Source: Anthostomella pinea
Taxonomy: Eukaryota > Ascomycota > Sordariomycetes > Xylariales > Xylariaceae
Assembly (NCBI GenBank): GCA_963556695.1
Contig: CAUWAG010000020.1
Coordinates: 4,278,001 to 4,342,000 of the forward strand
Length of the DNA stretch: 64,000 bases
Direction: 5' to 3'
The notes under the pieces were generated by a model. That model worked only from the letters and a program-made list of their open reading frames with translations. It did no database searches and had not been told where the DNA came from. The translations under genes were made by a program, and so were the position numbers. Each line of letters begins with the position of its first letter. The stretch's first letter is position 1. Shown here piece after piece: positions 23,077 through 34,466 of this stretch.

Positions 23077-23568
23077 AAAGCGTGTTTGAGCAACTCGGGC
23101 CAGAGGATGGCAACGTGCCTTTTATCTGTCGTCACCGGTATGTGTACTGGCAATAGCCAATTCTGTAACAATATCGTCCTTGGCACAACAGCAAAGACGT
23201 CCCGGCTTCTTGAGAGGTTCCATGCAGGTGTTGTAGAATATGGTGCTGTTGATGAGAGACTGAGCTGTGGAAAGGGAGGAGTGATCTCCCTCCTGAGAGA
23301 ATGCAGTGCTTGAAGAGTTCCGAGCCCCTTTGTGCATGAGAGACCCCGGGTCTCAAGAAACAAGGGATCAGCGAGACTATCCCATCCAGGTCAGGAATGT
23401 CAATGCAGAGGTGATGATGATCGCCGCTTGCTCCTGGTGATCTTCAACACGAGACAGAGCGTCGGAGTCGGCAACCGGATGCCATGCGATTGGTCAGCCA
23501 AGCCAGCTTAGGTGAGCGGGCCTTGACGTATAGTAGAGTCAGTGTCGAGCCGGGGAAATTTATAATGG
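23077..23568. other. Short intergenic between divergent small genes
   Basis: Probable shared upstream region of the minus-strand Arg/Ser-rich ORF and the plus-strand ORF at 23569. A TATA-like TTTATAA lies at 23558-23564, only a few bases before the plus-strand ATG, so it may be coincidental. Confidence 0.35.
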
Positions 23569-23901
23569 ATGGCGTCGAGTCCGGCAGAGGACTTCCTTTA
23601 TCCGTCTGTTCTGAAAGCCGCTATTTCGTCCAAGCTGGATGGCGAGGATGTCCGGTGTGATGTAGTCGAGCGTGTCTCTGCGCTGGCCGTTGGAGACTAT
23701 GTTGGAGATAGCATGCCAAGCTGCGTGTCGTGGGCAGTCCAGCTCCCACAGCGCCGGCTTGCATATTTGGTCGGGTCCTTCAACCTATGGAATACGCAGG
23801 CGGACGGGCAATACGCGAGGGATCGTGTGATGGGTGCTCCATTGGACTTGATTGACGGTGATCTCACGAAGCTTAGTTGGTTTGATTGGAAAGGCGCATA
23901 A
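23569..23901 (+). CDS. Small hypothetical protein, 110 residues
   Basis: A single frame starting MASSPAEDFLYPSVLKAAIS and ending WFDWKGA. An ATG four bases earlier opens another frame. No signal peptide, transmembrane segment or known motif is seen. Composition is mixed with several acidic and Trp/Cys residues, more protein-like than the surrounding frames. A long antisense frame (23697-24095) overlaps and is taken as a shadow. It could be a real lineage-specific gene or chance. Confidence 0.4.
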   Translation: MASSPAEDFLYPSVLKAAISSKLDGEDVRCDVVERVSALAVGDYVGDSMPSCVSWAVQLPQRRLAYLVGSFNLWNTQADGQYARDRVMGAPLDLIDGDLTKLSWFDWKGA

Positions 23902-25293
23902 GTGATTAGAATCTCGACAGATGCCGTTTCATAATTCTCGCCTGACGGGCATACACGCCACGCCGTGTGGGCATGCCGAGTGCCACAGTGATGAGTAAAT
24001 TGAAATGCGGGAGACTCCGACGGCCGGTTCGTCGAAAGAGCCACACACACCAGAGCCCTCTTCCGATTATCAGCCAACCTGGCTGGTACGTACATGTATT
24101 ACTGTTGACGTACAAATGGTATCATACGGAGCCTCCAATATCCAACCCTGATTACGAGACAACCTACGGGGCTTCGGGTGTAGGATGGGTCGAGTCATAC
24201 ATGGTGACCGAGCAACAAGATGTGTATGGATTATAAATCCTCCAAGACCATGGATTCATGGTGTGCTCGTTACCAAGACTGATTTCAGACCTTCAGAAGG
24301 TTGAATGTCCAAGGATGCGGGGAAGGCTCGCGGGTGATAGGCGGTACTGCAGTCCCGGCGTCGAAGGCTTCTGGAAGGCAGGGATATCCTTGCGGCGGTC
24401 TCAAAGGACTCGTTGGAGAAGATACTACCTGCAGCACGATATTGGTGTCAGGCCCCAAGACTCGGGACTCAAAACGCGTCAAGCCGGACTCTACTATTGA
24501 AGGTTACCTAAGGTAGGTACACTGCACGCTCAGAAGTCTCCGTACACCCCGCAATCAAAGTCTTGGATACTCAGCGATATTGTTTATGTATGGGATAATT
24601 ATGGGATAAGCCTTATGGAATAAGCGTTTAACATGGCTCGTGAGAACATAACTGCTTCTTCCAAGGTGCTTATTAATACTGTCTGTATCCTGTCAGGGCA
24701 AAAGAGTCTCGAGTGCGAAGACGGAGACTTTCGAGTGGTGACTGTGTAAGTAATAATGACGGGATGCACAGGCCAAGCTCAGAGCACCCTTGCGGCCGGC
24801 CTTGGGGGGACGCGTGGGCTTGCTGCAGCACGCTGGCCAGCTGGAGTATCAGGTAAGCCAGTGGACGCCCAGTCAAGGCGGCCAATCACAGGCATGACTG
24901 ACGTGGTGCTGCCGAGGCCAACCCCGGCAACCCCAGGCCTAATGATTGAGAGGTGCGAGCAATTACAACCAAGGTGAAGCGATTGCCTGTCATCAACAGC
25001 AACAGCAACAGCATCCATTTTCTTCTCTTTTTCGTTGACTTGTAGCTTGAACCTCTTTTGCACTAGTCCACTGTCTCATTCTTGTCTCTCATTGGAAAAC
25101 ATTCTTTGGTTACTTTGATAAGGACCGCCCGAGCTTGTAACAGCACAAAGCGCGCTCGACCCCTTTCGCGACTCGCCCTCCGAACCGAAACCCACCAAAC
25201 GTGTATCTTGTGCGAGACATGCAATAGCACCTACGACACCCCAAAAGCCAGAACCTCAACCTTCGTCTCGTCGCCTCACTTGTCGCCGTCATA
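23902..25293. other. Intergenic and leader of the PI4-kinase gene
   Basis: Contains the second copy of the 19-bp dispersed word (24532-24550) within an A/T-richer stretch (24550-24690), and a C/T-rich leader before the ATG at 25294. No gene was recognised. Confidence 0.45.
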
Positions 25294-27734
25294 ATGCCGC
25301 GGAACCGTCCGGGTACCACGGGCTACGAACGCCTGGCTCAGGCCGAACAGTTCAGTGACGACTCCGACGATGACTTTCTCACCCAGAGTTCCGCCTCGCT
25401 CCAGCCGCAGAACGCTCCCCGCTTCGCCCCCATCTCCCAGCCGAGACCTCACTCGGGCATGACCTCACCGAAAGCCCTTTCTAAACAGAAGCAACGCCCG
25501 AGACGGATGCGGAGCAACTCCGGTGTCGATCTGAAAGCCATAAACGCGCGGTTGGAGCGATGGGCTGACGAGATCGCCTCCAAGTTCAAGAGGGGGAAGG
25601 GGCAGGGCCAACCTGGCGAGGACGAGCGCTTGGAGATTCACTACAGCGTCTTCCAGCCCCCGGAAGGTGTGCGGCCCGCCACCGCCGAGACTATCGCCGC
25701 CATGCCCGGACCTGCTATGTCGGAAGCCGAGTTTGAGGGCATAGTTGAGAGCGTCAGGGTCGCCATTGACCAAGGGATGCATCCGAGCATGATTACCCAA
25801 GGTAGCTCTGGAAGCTACTTTGCGCGGAACACCGACGGTAAGATCGTGGGTGTGTTTAAGCCCAAGGATGAGGAACCATATGCCGCTGGAAATCCGAAGT
25901 GGAACAAGTGGATTCATCGAAACCTGTTCCCTTGCTGTTTCGGTAGGGCATGGTACGTCTCCGTGGTATCCCATGCAGTCCTGCGTCTAACTGGTAGGCA
26001 GCTTGATTCCTAACCTATCGTACGTGAGCGAAGCAGCGGCATACACCCTTGACTGCCAGCTTCGCACCAATATGGTGCCCTATACGGACGTGGTTTACTT
26101 GTCTTCCAAGTCTTTCCATTACCCATTCTGGGATCGTCGGGCGTTCAACAGAAAGAAGAAGCCGTATCCCTCAAAGCCAGGAAGCTTCCAGGTCTTCCTC
26201 AAGGGGTTTAAAGATGCTAATGTGTTTTTGAGAGAGCATCCATGGCCAGACCAGTATTGGTCAGGCTACCGCTCAAATGACACACATCGAAATAAGCGAA
26301 AGCAATGGGCCGACAACTGTCGACCAGGCAGTAGACAGGGTCACAGTGGCTTTGAAAGTGATGATGAGCAGGATAGCCCAGAACAGCCGCCGCTCGGACC
26401 AGATAACTTCATGTGGACCGAGTCTCTCAAGCAGAAGTTTCGAGAGCAGCTCGAGAAGCTGGTTATTCTGGATTACATCATGCGAAACACCGACAGGGGT
26501 CTTGACAATTGGATGGTCAAGGTGGATTGGCAGAGTCAGGAGGTTTCGATAGCCTCCGAACCCCCACAGCTCAACATGGACCTAGAAGAGGAAGAGGAAC
26601 AAGCTCCAAGGCCCGTCGATCTGTCACAAAGAAGCAAACCTGGAACACCTCAGCCGCACCCCTATAGGATGCAGAAGCCCATGAACGCGACGGGCTCTGT
26701 CAAGGTTCCGGATCCCAAGATGTCAATAGGAGCCATTGATAACTCGCTATCTTGGCCCTGGAAACACCCCGATGCATGGCGAAGGTAAGTCCAATCGAAG
26801 ATTCTGCTTAATGGGATGTCCTGCTTACCCCTTGCTTAGTTTCCCTTTTGGCTGGCTTTTCTTACCGGTAGATCTCATCGGTCGTCCTTTCTCTCAGAAG
26901 ACGCGGGATCACTTCCTACCTCTTCTTACTTCTACTCAGTGGTGGAGTCAAACATCACTTGAACTCCGGAAAGTCTTCCAACTTGACCCTGACTTCCAAG
27001 AGAAGATGTTCTCTAGGCAGATGGCGGTGATGAAAGGTCAAGCCTGGAACGTGGTCGAGACGCTGAAAACGCCTGATCACGGGCCACTGGAACTTACACG
27101 GCGGGCGAGGGTTTGTGTATGGGATGATCTCGTTGAAGTTCCCGTCGCAGTGCCCATGCGCGTCGCATCTTCGGAAATGCGCCGCAAGGCCGAACCCGAG
27201 GCTCGTAACGCCATCGAAGAGGAGATTGATATTGGCGCTGCCAACTCGTCTTCAGCGCCCGCTCACCAAGGACATGATCTGCTGGGCCTCTCCAGCCCTT
27301 TACCACACCCAGGCCGCTTTGAGCTTGCAACACCGCGAACACAATCACCAGATCGACTTGAGCCTACCTCTCCGGGGTCGGCAAACGGCAACACACAACA
27401 CCCGCTGGACATAAAAGCGGTCGACTCGGCTAGCACGCGCCCAAAGATCATCCAGGCAGCTCCCAGATCAAGCTATCAAGGCCCGGCGCGGCCACAAGCT
27501 AATCTATACACACCGCGGAAAGAGCGGCGCTTCTCGTTTGCGCACTCGGCCACGCGGCGACACGGCAATTCGATTGCTCAACATCTGTACGGCGACGGCG
27601 AGGACGAGGACGACGATATGGACGGCGATCTAGGGTATTCTGCCGCCGAGGGCATGGAAGGCAACAGGCGCAAGGTGATCGTGGAGCGGCTGGAGACAGT
27701 CAAGACGAGGAACCCGGTCTTTACATGGTGTTAA
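25294..27734 (+). CDS. LSB6: Phosphatidylinositol 4-kinase type II
   Basis: Exons 25294-25952, 26002-26784 and 26840-27734 (introns of 49 and 55 nt, phases 2 and 2) encode 778 residues. The enzyme phosphorylates phosphatidylinositol to PI4P on endosomal and vacuolar membranes. The kinase domain begins at about 165: nucleotide-binding loop GSSGSYF (170-176), lysine in VFKPKDE (K189), then CCFGRAC (C214, C215, C220). The last cysteine codon is completed by splicing, and the motif parallels the palmitoylated Cys cluster of type II PI4-kinases. Catalytic residues lie in YIMRNTDRGLDNW (D384, N389). Residues 280-360 hold an insertion relative to short homologues, and the C-terminal 200 residues are low-complexity with an acidic patch. 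TAAC-type branch sites precede the acceptors. Confidence 0.95.
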
Positions 27735-28290
27735 GACGGATGAGCATCCGGCACTGTATGAGATCTTGTAAAACCCGAGGTTTTATTTTATCATGGGCTT
27801 TTGCATCAGCTGCACGTGGCATATGAGCTACATGGACAACGAGCATCGCATGCATTCCGACATACGCAGGACAGATCAATTCGATCGGATGGGCGTGGAA
27901 TCACGGGCTTATCGCCTTGATGGTTCAAGCATGGGTTTGAAGGATCGCTATAGGCGTCTATCTACTCCGTCAAGTGTATCATTGCCTACGAAATAGCTGC
28001 CCGACGACAGCTGCCTCCTACCTGCATCATGGGCGGCTTCGGTCCATGGGCTTTCCCGGCGCCCCGCTAGACGCTCAACAGGAAGGGAAAGATGATACCA
28101 CAGTCTCCCGTCCCTTTCTTTTACGAGGGTACATAAGAGAAGACTTGGAAGTTCGGCCGGGCTGTCTGTGTTCCGAGAAGGGGTGGGGGTGTCAGATCCA
28201 GCCCCAGAAAACCTAGCAGACAAGATATCGAGACAGCCAGCAGAAGAAAGAACAAGATCAGTATCAAGAACAAGAGCACAACAGCAAATA

Positions 28291-28317
28291 TGACAGGTGA
28301 CAGGTGACAGGTGACAG
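28291..28317. repeat. Tandem TGACAGG 7-mer
   Basis: Three perfect TGACAGG units followed by TGACAG, head to tail. It sits 0.55 kb downstream of the PI4-kinase stop codon in otherwise unique sequence. Confidence 0.8.
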
Positions 28318-28399
28318 ATCCGTAGCCCCCATTCCGATCAGACCCCACTAATGAAAATGCGCGCGGCATCTATACCGTAACATCACAACTGACTCGCGA

Positions 28400-28422
28400 C
28401 GTGATGTGATGTGACGTGACGT
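28400..28422. repeat. Tandem GTGAT/GTGAC pentamers with TGACGT words
   Basis: ACGTGATGTGATGTGACGTG continues as ACGTGACC. Pentamers GTGAT and GTGAC alternate and create two overlapping TGACGTGA words, which resemble ATF/CREB half-site contexts. It is a simple-sequence tract, and regulatory meaning is only a possibility. Confidence 0.55.
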
Positions 28423-29545
28423 GACCTATTCTCCCAACCGCGGGCCCCGGCCGGCCGGCCTGTCGTCCTCAAGGGGCCAAGGGATAGAGGGGAAAGAAAG
28501 CCACCAGCCAACCAGGAGAGGAAGAGGGGGCGGCCTGGCCCGCTAGGCCTCGCGGCTGCCGGCCACCTTCTGCGGATCCAAGCCGCCCATTCGTTGATCC
28601 ATTCAGCTGCCTATCTGGATGGAGGAAACCAAAGACGGACGGGTCGATGGGTGGAGAAGAGGGGGTCAAGGGGGGTAAGGTAAGAGAGCAAGCAACCAAG
28701 CAAGCTATGGCAGACAGATCGAAGAGGGCCGCGTAAATCGCGCCAATGAGACCTGGTGAGCACACCGAGATAGATCAAAACCACGTCCCATATCTAGGGA
28801 CAACTTGCCGCGTGCCGGTGGTATGCCTGTCGAGGGATGGGGACTGGAAAAGGAAAAGCAGCAGCAGCAAATCTGGGGCGCATTGGGGGCCCTTGGACAG
28901 CTCATCTCTGCATGAGATGGCATGGTATCACATGGGGCTACGACGCTGTTTGCTTGTTTGTTTGTCAGTCTATCAGTTTGTACTAAGTGATAGGAAGCGA
29001 GGGGGGAGACATACCTGAGATAGTCAGTCACCCTTGATATCGAATCGACTTTGTCTGGTTCTGTGAGAGCTGTACCTCCCGACCTGGCCCCATCCCATTT
29101 GACGTTACATCCGCACTTTGCTTAGACTTGTAAGATATCACCCACCTTTAGCAAAGGCCGTGATTTGTGGTGGTGGTATACGCAAGTGGGAGGGGATATC
29201 TCAACAAACAGCCACTGCGGCGACGTTGGCCACATCAACGTCGTTGCGTGCCCAACCCCCTCATCAGTCCCTTGCTGCGGAGGCCAGCTCCATCAAGTCG
29301 AATCAGTTCGGTCCTCAAGAATAAGCCATCATGGTTTCGACCCAACGCGAGCTGCATATGTGGTGCATGACCAGTCAGATCGTACCGTACCGTACCAGGG
29401 CCATGGCATTGGTGATCTGCAACGGCCGTGTACCTACTATCTGTAGGTAATGTCTGCTCGTGGGACACGTCAATCAGACCAACCGTCTGCAGGCCACCTT
29501 TGGCTGCTGTTTCTGCATGCAGACACGAGCGCAGGCCGTTTCCAG

Positions 29546-30043
29546 TCATGATTCGTCGACTTCGCTCTGCTCTTGTAATGATACAGCAGCGCGGAAGCAG
29601 TCAGTCGGCGTAGAAATCTGTGTTTCGTGTTAAAGTAGCTGGGCGAGCTCAAAGATACCACCCCGTATCCACTCACGGTCACAAGCAGAAATGCCGCCAT
29701 AGCATCCTTGATTGATCGTAAGTCCCCAGTGTCACAGTGTCCCGTGAGAGCTAGTCGCATCGTGGTGGCGTCCATGTAAACCCCGGCGACGAGATCCCAC
29801 CCGCGCTCAAGGATTTCCCGACACCAGGTTGGCGGGTTGAGCGAGCACAACCCCATCGGAGGGAAGCCAATCTCCTCGGGTTGCTGACTCGATTTGGGAA
29901 TTGCCATGCCTCCTAGGTTGCAGCTGACAACATGGCTACTTCTCACACCGCAGCGAGCGGTGTTCCCGGGCTTGATGAGTAGCGTTGTAACGTAGCCGCA
30001 CGCCAAGTGGAGAGTGTCTGATCCAGAGGCTGGCCCCCCATTG
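29546..30043 (-). CDS. Hypothetical Cys-containing protein, partial gene model
   Basis: Two exons are supported: 30043-29677 and 29617-29546, joined in phase 0 across a 59-nt intron (GTGAGT..ACAG) with a TTTAACAC branch-like site. The last exon is exactly 24 codons and ends in a stop. The encoded part contains KPGNTARCGVRSSHVVSCN, PPTWCREILERGWDLVAG and LALTGHCDTGDLRSIKDAM, with regularly placed cysteines. The 5' end is missing: the upstream acceptor at 30044 (CTTCAG) needs a preceding exon in phase 2 that could not be identified in 30050-30500. The cysteine pattern would suit a small secreted protein, but no signal peptide is seen and no family is recognised. It may be a decaying gene. Confidence 0.45.
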
Positions 30044-32612
30044 CTGAAGTGCCGGTGAGAGACTAATAACAAGGGGAGCTACAACGGCAGAGAAGACTCT
30101 GCGTTGGCGTGCCTCATAATAGCAGCGGCGTTCCTCTTCCGTCTTGGGATGCGGATACAGTCACACCCACCGGCACGACCCGATACTCTGGTACACGCTA
30201 ATGCATGCTCACTGGAGTGAGACATTGAAGGATGAAGATGCGTTCCACCCAGGCGGTATGGTATCGCTGAGCAGTGAATCGTGAGGACTGAGCGTTGATG
30301 GGAGCACGAAATCGGGCTCGAGCTTTGGGATGCTCGATAAATCTCAACCGCTTCGCGAATCCCCCATAGGGCTGCGAATTTGTCTTGAACACTCACTGAA
30401 ACAAGTTGGAGACCCGGCAGTCTGGTTCTTGCTTCGGGCGCTATTGAGGCAGGGAAAATTGCGTGCGTGCGCAAATCTGAACCGCGGTGTTGTGCCGGGG
30501 TTTCCCTGACTTCTAGTATGGTTTGCGAACAAGGGGTAACTCACTAGCGTTGAGCAAAAGGACCTCCCAAGAGATGCTCAGTTTCCATTAGTAGCATTAA
30601 TCACCCACCCGCGCTTTGCTTCCATGTCCTTGTGAGAGGCGCCGAGCAACAGCTTATACTCCGTTGTCGAACTGGAGCATCTGGCTGTGGAAACCAGCTC
30701 TCTGGAAAAAAGTGATTCGCCTAGACGACGTGGTATTCCCGATCAAGTCCGGGGCTGTAATTTATCCCAGTGACCGGCGTCCTAGAGATCGGCGCCACCC
30801 CCAAGAGCGCAGCGTGTCTATTTCAACAACGACTCCACTATCGAGGTCCGCCCGTTGCTGGCTACTGTACTGTAGGAGTTTCTGTCGCCATGCAGGTGCC
30901 CTGCCTACGCGGACCTGATGCAATAGCCAATCCTTCCGCTGGTCCCATGCGATGATGCCGAGGTTCCTGTTCGGCTACTTGTGAGTTGTGCTTCGAATGA
31001 CTCTGTCTCAGTGTTTGGATCATTCTCTGGCCTGGACCTGGTCTCGTGCCAGTAGCTGTCAGCCTCGAGACTTTCGTCAGACAGTGTAGCGGTGTGAAAA
31101 CCCCATCATGGATAACCTGGCCGTCCGAAGTGCAGAAGAGAGTTCTGTCTTCGCAGGACAAGAGACTCGCCACTAATAATAGCCTGCGTAGCGGCTGGTC
31201 GACGATTATCAACACCTGCCCTGCTTCCACTTCTCCTCGTACGAGCCAGATTAGGCGTGCTCTGCAGGTCCCAATCCTTGCTCCTATGGCCCGTTACGTG
31301 GAGGTCTGTCGACGACTGACCGCACCCACAAGATCCCAGCAGATGAACGGCATCCGTAAGCGAGTCAATCCCCTCCTCCCTTGATTGCGGTGGACGCCTT
31401 GCACCGCTGTTACCCATTGGCAGCCCGAACTCCTCACCAGCCGACCGCAGGGAAGTGATTAGACTCGTTGATGCGTGTGTACTAGCCAGATTCGAGGCAA
31501 GAAACGAAGACACCCGCCGGCGTGGTCCCAGTTCCACGTCCCTGGAGTGGCTTTGGGTAAATGTAACAACCCGTACGACAGGTTATGCTACGGCCGAACC
31601 ATTGGCTCGGGCTCCTCGTTTGCTGCCGACTGCTGTGTAGCTTTACGGAATGTTTCTCTGCAACCAGCCTACAATGTTCCTGTCACCTCGTGCTCCAGCC
31701 TCTTGCAACTACTCTGTGAGCTCCTCCGTCACAACTTCCTCTGTGTTCGATTTTATTGCGATCCCCTGAACCGTGGGCCGCGGTGGCCAATGACCTGACC
31801 TGTATCACCACAAAGTGCAGTAGAGGCATGTGGATGCTGCTACTGCGTAGTGAACCAGGGTCGACGCAGGAGGCCGAGCTAGTATTGGGCAAGATGGGGG
31901 AGTCTTATTGCTTTGGTCGTCACCCACAGCCGCCCGATCCTTGTCAGACCAAATATCTGGCCTTCGCGACCCAAGTTTGGATGCCTGGGGGTGCAAAAGC
32001 AAACTGATCCAACAGTCAGCTTGCCATGAAGTATTGTCCACACGAAGCCTAACATGCGTGGCCCCTCTGGACCGCAGTGCTTCCTCATCAAACTTCCGGA
32101 GCTAAATCCGCAGACAACGGTGCCAGCATCCTTCTAGTCTGGTGTGGCCAAGATGTAAGAGCCCCCTTATGCAGAACCCGGCACTAGGGTAATGTACCTT
32201 CTTTACTGAACCGAGCACCCAAGAGGGGTGCCTGGTGCTGAGTCCACTCGGGGAGTAGTCGTAGTAGTCATGATCGGCAGTAGCACCAGCAGTATCGTGG
32301 GGTGCAAGCCCTATGGTGAGTGGCCGATGACCAATATGCTGTGGTTGTTCGACCGGGTCACAGCTCCACATAGGCCTGAGGCCATGAACAGCGTTGATTC
32401 CTGCAGCATGCGGTCGCCGCTAACGGTCCGAAGCGCATATGATAGAGTACTTCTGGGTAGCCCTTTCTGCTAGATCGATGTGTGGACGTCCAAAGTTTCA
32501 AACCATCTAAGGTCAGTGAAGCCCCGGGCGGTAGACACGGACAGCTTGTCGCAGCACGCAAGCTAACGAACAGGATGATAGCGGTGCGATTTTGGATCAT
32601 CCAGGCCAACCG
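30044..32612. other. Gene-poor stretch with uninterpreted ORFs
   Basis: Frames of 60-145 codons lie on both strands (for example minus 31106-31537 and plus 31046-31384), but none shows a domain, signal peptide or consistent intron chain. It could hold upstream exons of the partial gene at 29546 or degraded genes. I see nothing that can be assigned. Confidence 0.4.
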
Positions 32613-34466
32613 ATGACCGTAAGAAGCTGGTAGTGAGCGAAGAGCGAGATCACCAGTGGAAATGACTGAGTCGATGCCCCGACCCATCCATTCCCTCTAC
32701 CTGCTGACCCAACTGCAGTCAAGCGGACACCGAAGAACTCAACGACGAAGTCCAAGAGACGTTTATCCACCACAACCGAACATACCAACGATTCGCTGTC
32801 AACAGCAATACCTATTTCGCTCCAGTCGATGAGGTGCGTTGCGACACCCCGAGCAAAAGGTTGAAGCCGCATTAACCCATATCTACTAGGACGAGACGCT
32901 TCGTTTGCGAACCCAGCAGGATGTCCTGTCTATGGTGTTCGACGGGAGGTTGATTTTCCCGCACATACAATCGTTGAGGCGAGTTCTCGACTGTGGATTC
33001 GGAACAGGATCGGTAAGAAGTTTCCCACATATGCTGATTACCCCTTTGTCTCCTTCTCAGAAGATGTCGAGCCACATATTGCTGGCAGCAGCAGGCAGCT
33101 CGGTCCATAGCACATCTGGCTTTCCAAAGCCTTCGCTTGTAGCAAACACTGACTTCAACGTTGTAGTGGGCATTCCAGGTGGCCTGGGAGAATCCGAACT
33201 GTGAGGTGCGTGATACTTCTTCGCCAATTCGTTTCAATGTTGCCGATTCCTTGAGCATACCTTCTGCAGGACGATATCCGAATGGAAGATGCCCTTGCTC
33301 TGGGAAGCACCTTCTGTCATCAAGATATACCGGCCTGATCCGTCCATGCGAACTCGCGCAGGTGAAGGTACTCGGTGGGAAGTTTCAGTCAGATACCATC
33401 GGCGTGATGTCCACTCCCATGAGTCTGTTCCACTGCTGACGGAGAGGCAACAAGGTCCGCGGTATTGACATAAGTCCGCATCACCACAATCCTAATGAGA
33501 GTGTCGACAATCTATATCTCGACATCGATGACCTCAATATGCCGTAAGGTCGATTGGATAGGTCTTTAAAACAGCTCTGACACATATGTTCGCAGGCTCA
33601 ATTTCCGGTCCAATCACTTCGACCTGATCAACAGCAGGCTAGTAGCGGGGGGTATCAACAGTCATCGGTGGACTGGATACCTGCGCGACATGTTTAAATG
33701 CCTTCGCGCGGGTGGTTGGGTCCAGTTGGTCGAGATTGACTTCAATGCCCAGTCCGACAATGGCACATTGACAGAGAGTGAGTTCAGCTGCCTGTGTATC
33801 CGCGGCAACGATGCTCAAGAACTACCAGCTTCCGCCCTTCGGCAGTGGTCTCAGATGTATCTCCAGGCGATGGAGCAGTGCAAGAACCCACGAGCACCTC
33901 GACGTCTCGGTAATTGGCTGAGGAGCACGGGTTTCACCGAGGTCGACGAGCGAATGATTCCGATACCAATGTGTGGTTGGTCTGACAGTACGAACGACTC
34001 CCCTTCTGGTATTGTGATCAAGTCTGACGGTAGATATAGATCAAAGGGAATTGAATATCGGGACGGCGAACCAGGAGAACGTCCGAATGTTGCTGTCCTC
34101 CCTAACGTTGTATCCATTTAGCCACTATCTTGGGTATGTGCTCGAGCCGACATGAAAGGATTCGTACACGAGGCGACATTGTTAACGTTTTGCAGTATGT
34201 CGATTACTGAGTTCCATGTCTTGGTCGCCCAGGCAAGAGCAGAAGCTAGCAATCCTGCACTGAAGGTGAGATGTCCGGACTTGCCCCTGAACTCGATTAC
34301 CCGAAGCGACTTGCAAGTCTTGCTAATACCACCGATGTCTTGTCCAGCCGTACTTCCCATTGTGAGTCTGTCCCGCCTCGAGAAGCTTGACAGAGGTTTG
34401 GATGAATTATTTACTCATGACCCCGCGCATAGATACGTATGTGTCGGCAGGAAACCGAGGAGATAA
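32613..34466 (+). CDS. LaeA-like SAM-dependent methyltransferase, ten exons
   Basis: Exons: 32613-32629, 32719-32833, 32890-33012, 33167-33205, 33455-33543, 33596-33987, 34040-34133, 34196-34265, 34348-34361, 34433-34466. All phases agree and give 328 residues, the usual family size. Motif I reads VLDCGFGTGSWAFQVAWENP and is completed by splicing. Then come RGIDISPHH, FDLINSRLVAGGI, LRAGGWVQLVEID, ANQENVRMLL, SITEFHVLVAQARAEA and YVCVGRKP, all in the order seen in LaeA/Lae1-type proteins. Known: members of this large family can regulate secondary metabolism, but many have unknown substrates. No backbone biosynthetic gene is visible nearby. The first exon (17 nt) is the least certain; everything from 32719 is firm. 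Intron 4 (249 nt) is long and contains a 65-codon open frame. No stop interrupts the spliced frame. Confidence 0.82.

Larger units (their letters stand above)
27735..29545. other. Gene-poor intergenic with short tandem repeats
   Basis: Holds the 3' flank of the PI4-kinase gene, two short repeat clusters (28291-28317 and 28400-28422), and a very GC-rich segment around 28440-28570. No gene was recognised. Confidence 0.5.

Noticed and set aside
22663..23089. Plus-strand frames opposite the Arg/Ser-rich ORF
   Set aside because: They are mirror images of GC-rich, RS-biased codons; no start context or motif.
32613..34466. Secondary-metabolite gene cluster around the LaeA-like gene
   Set aside because: No PKS, NRPS, terpene cyclase, P450 or transporter can be recognised within reach on either side.
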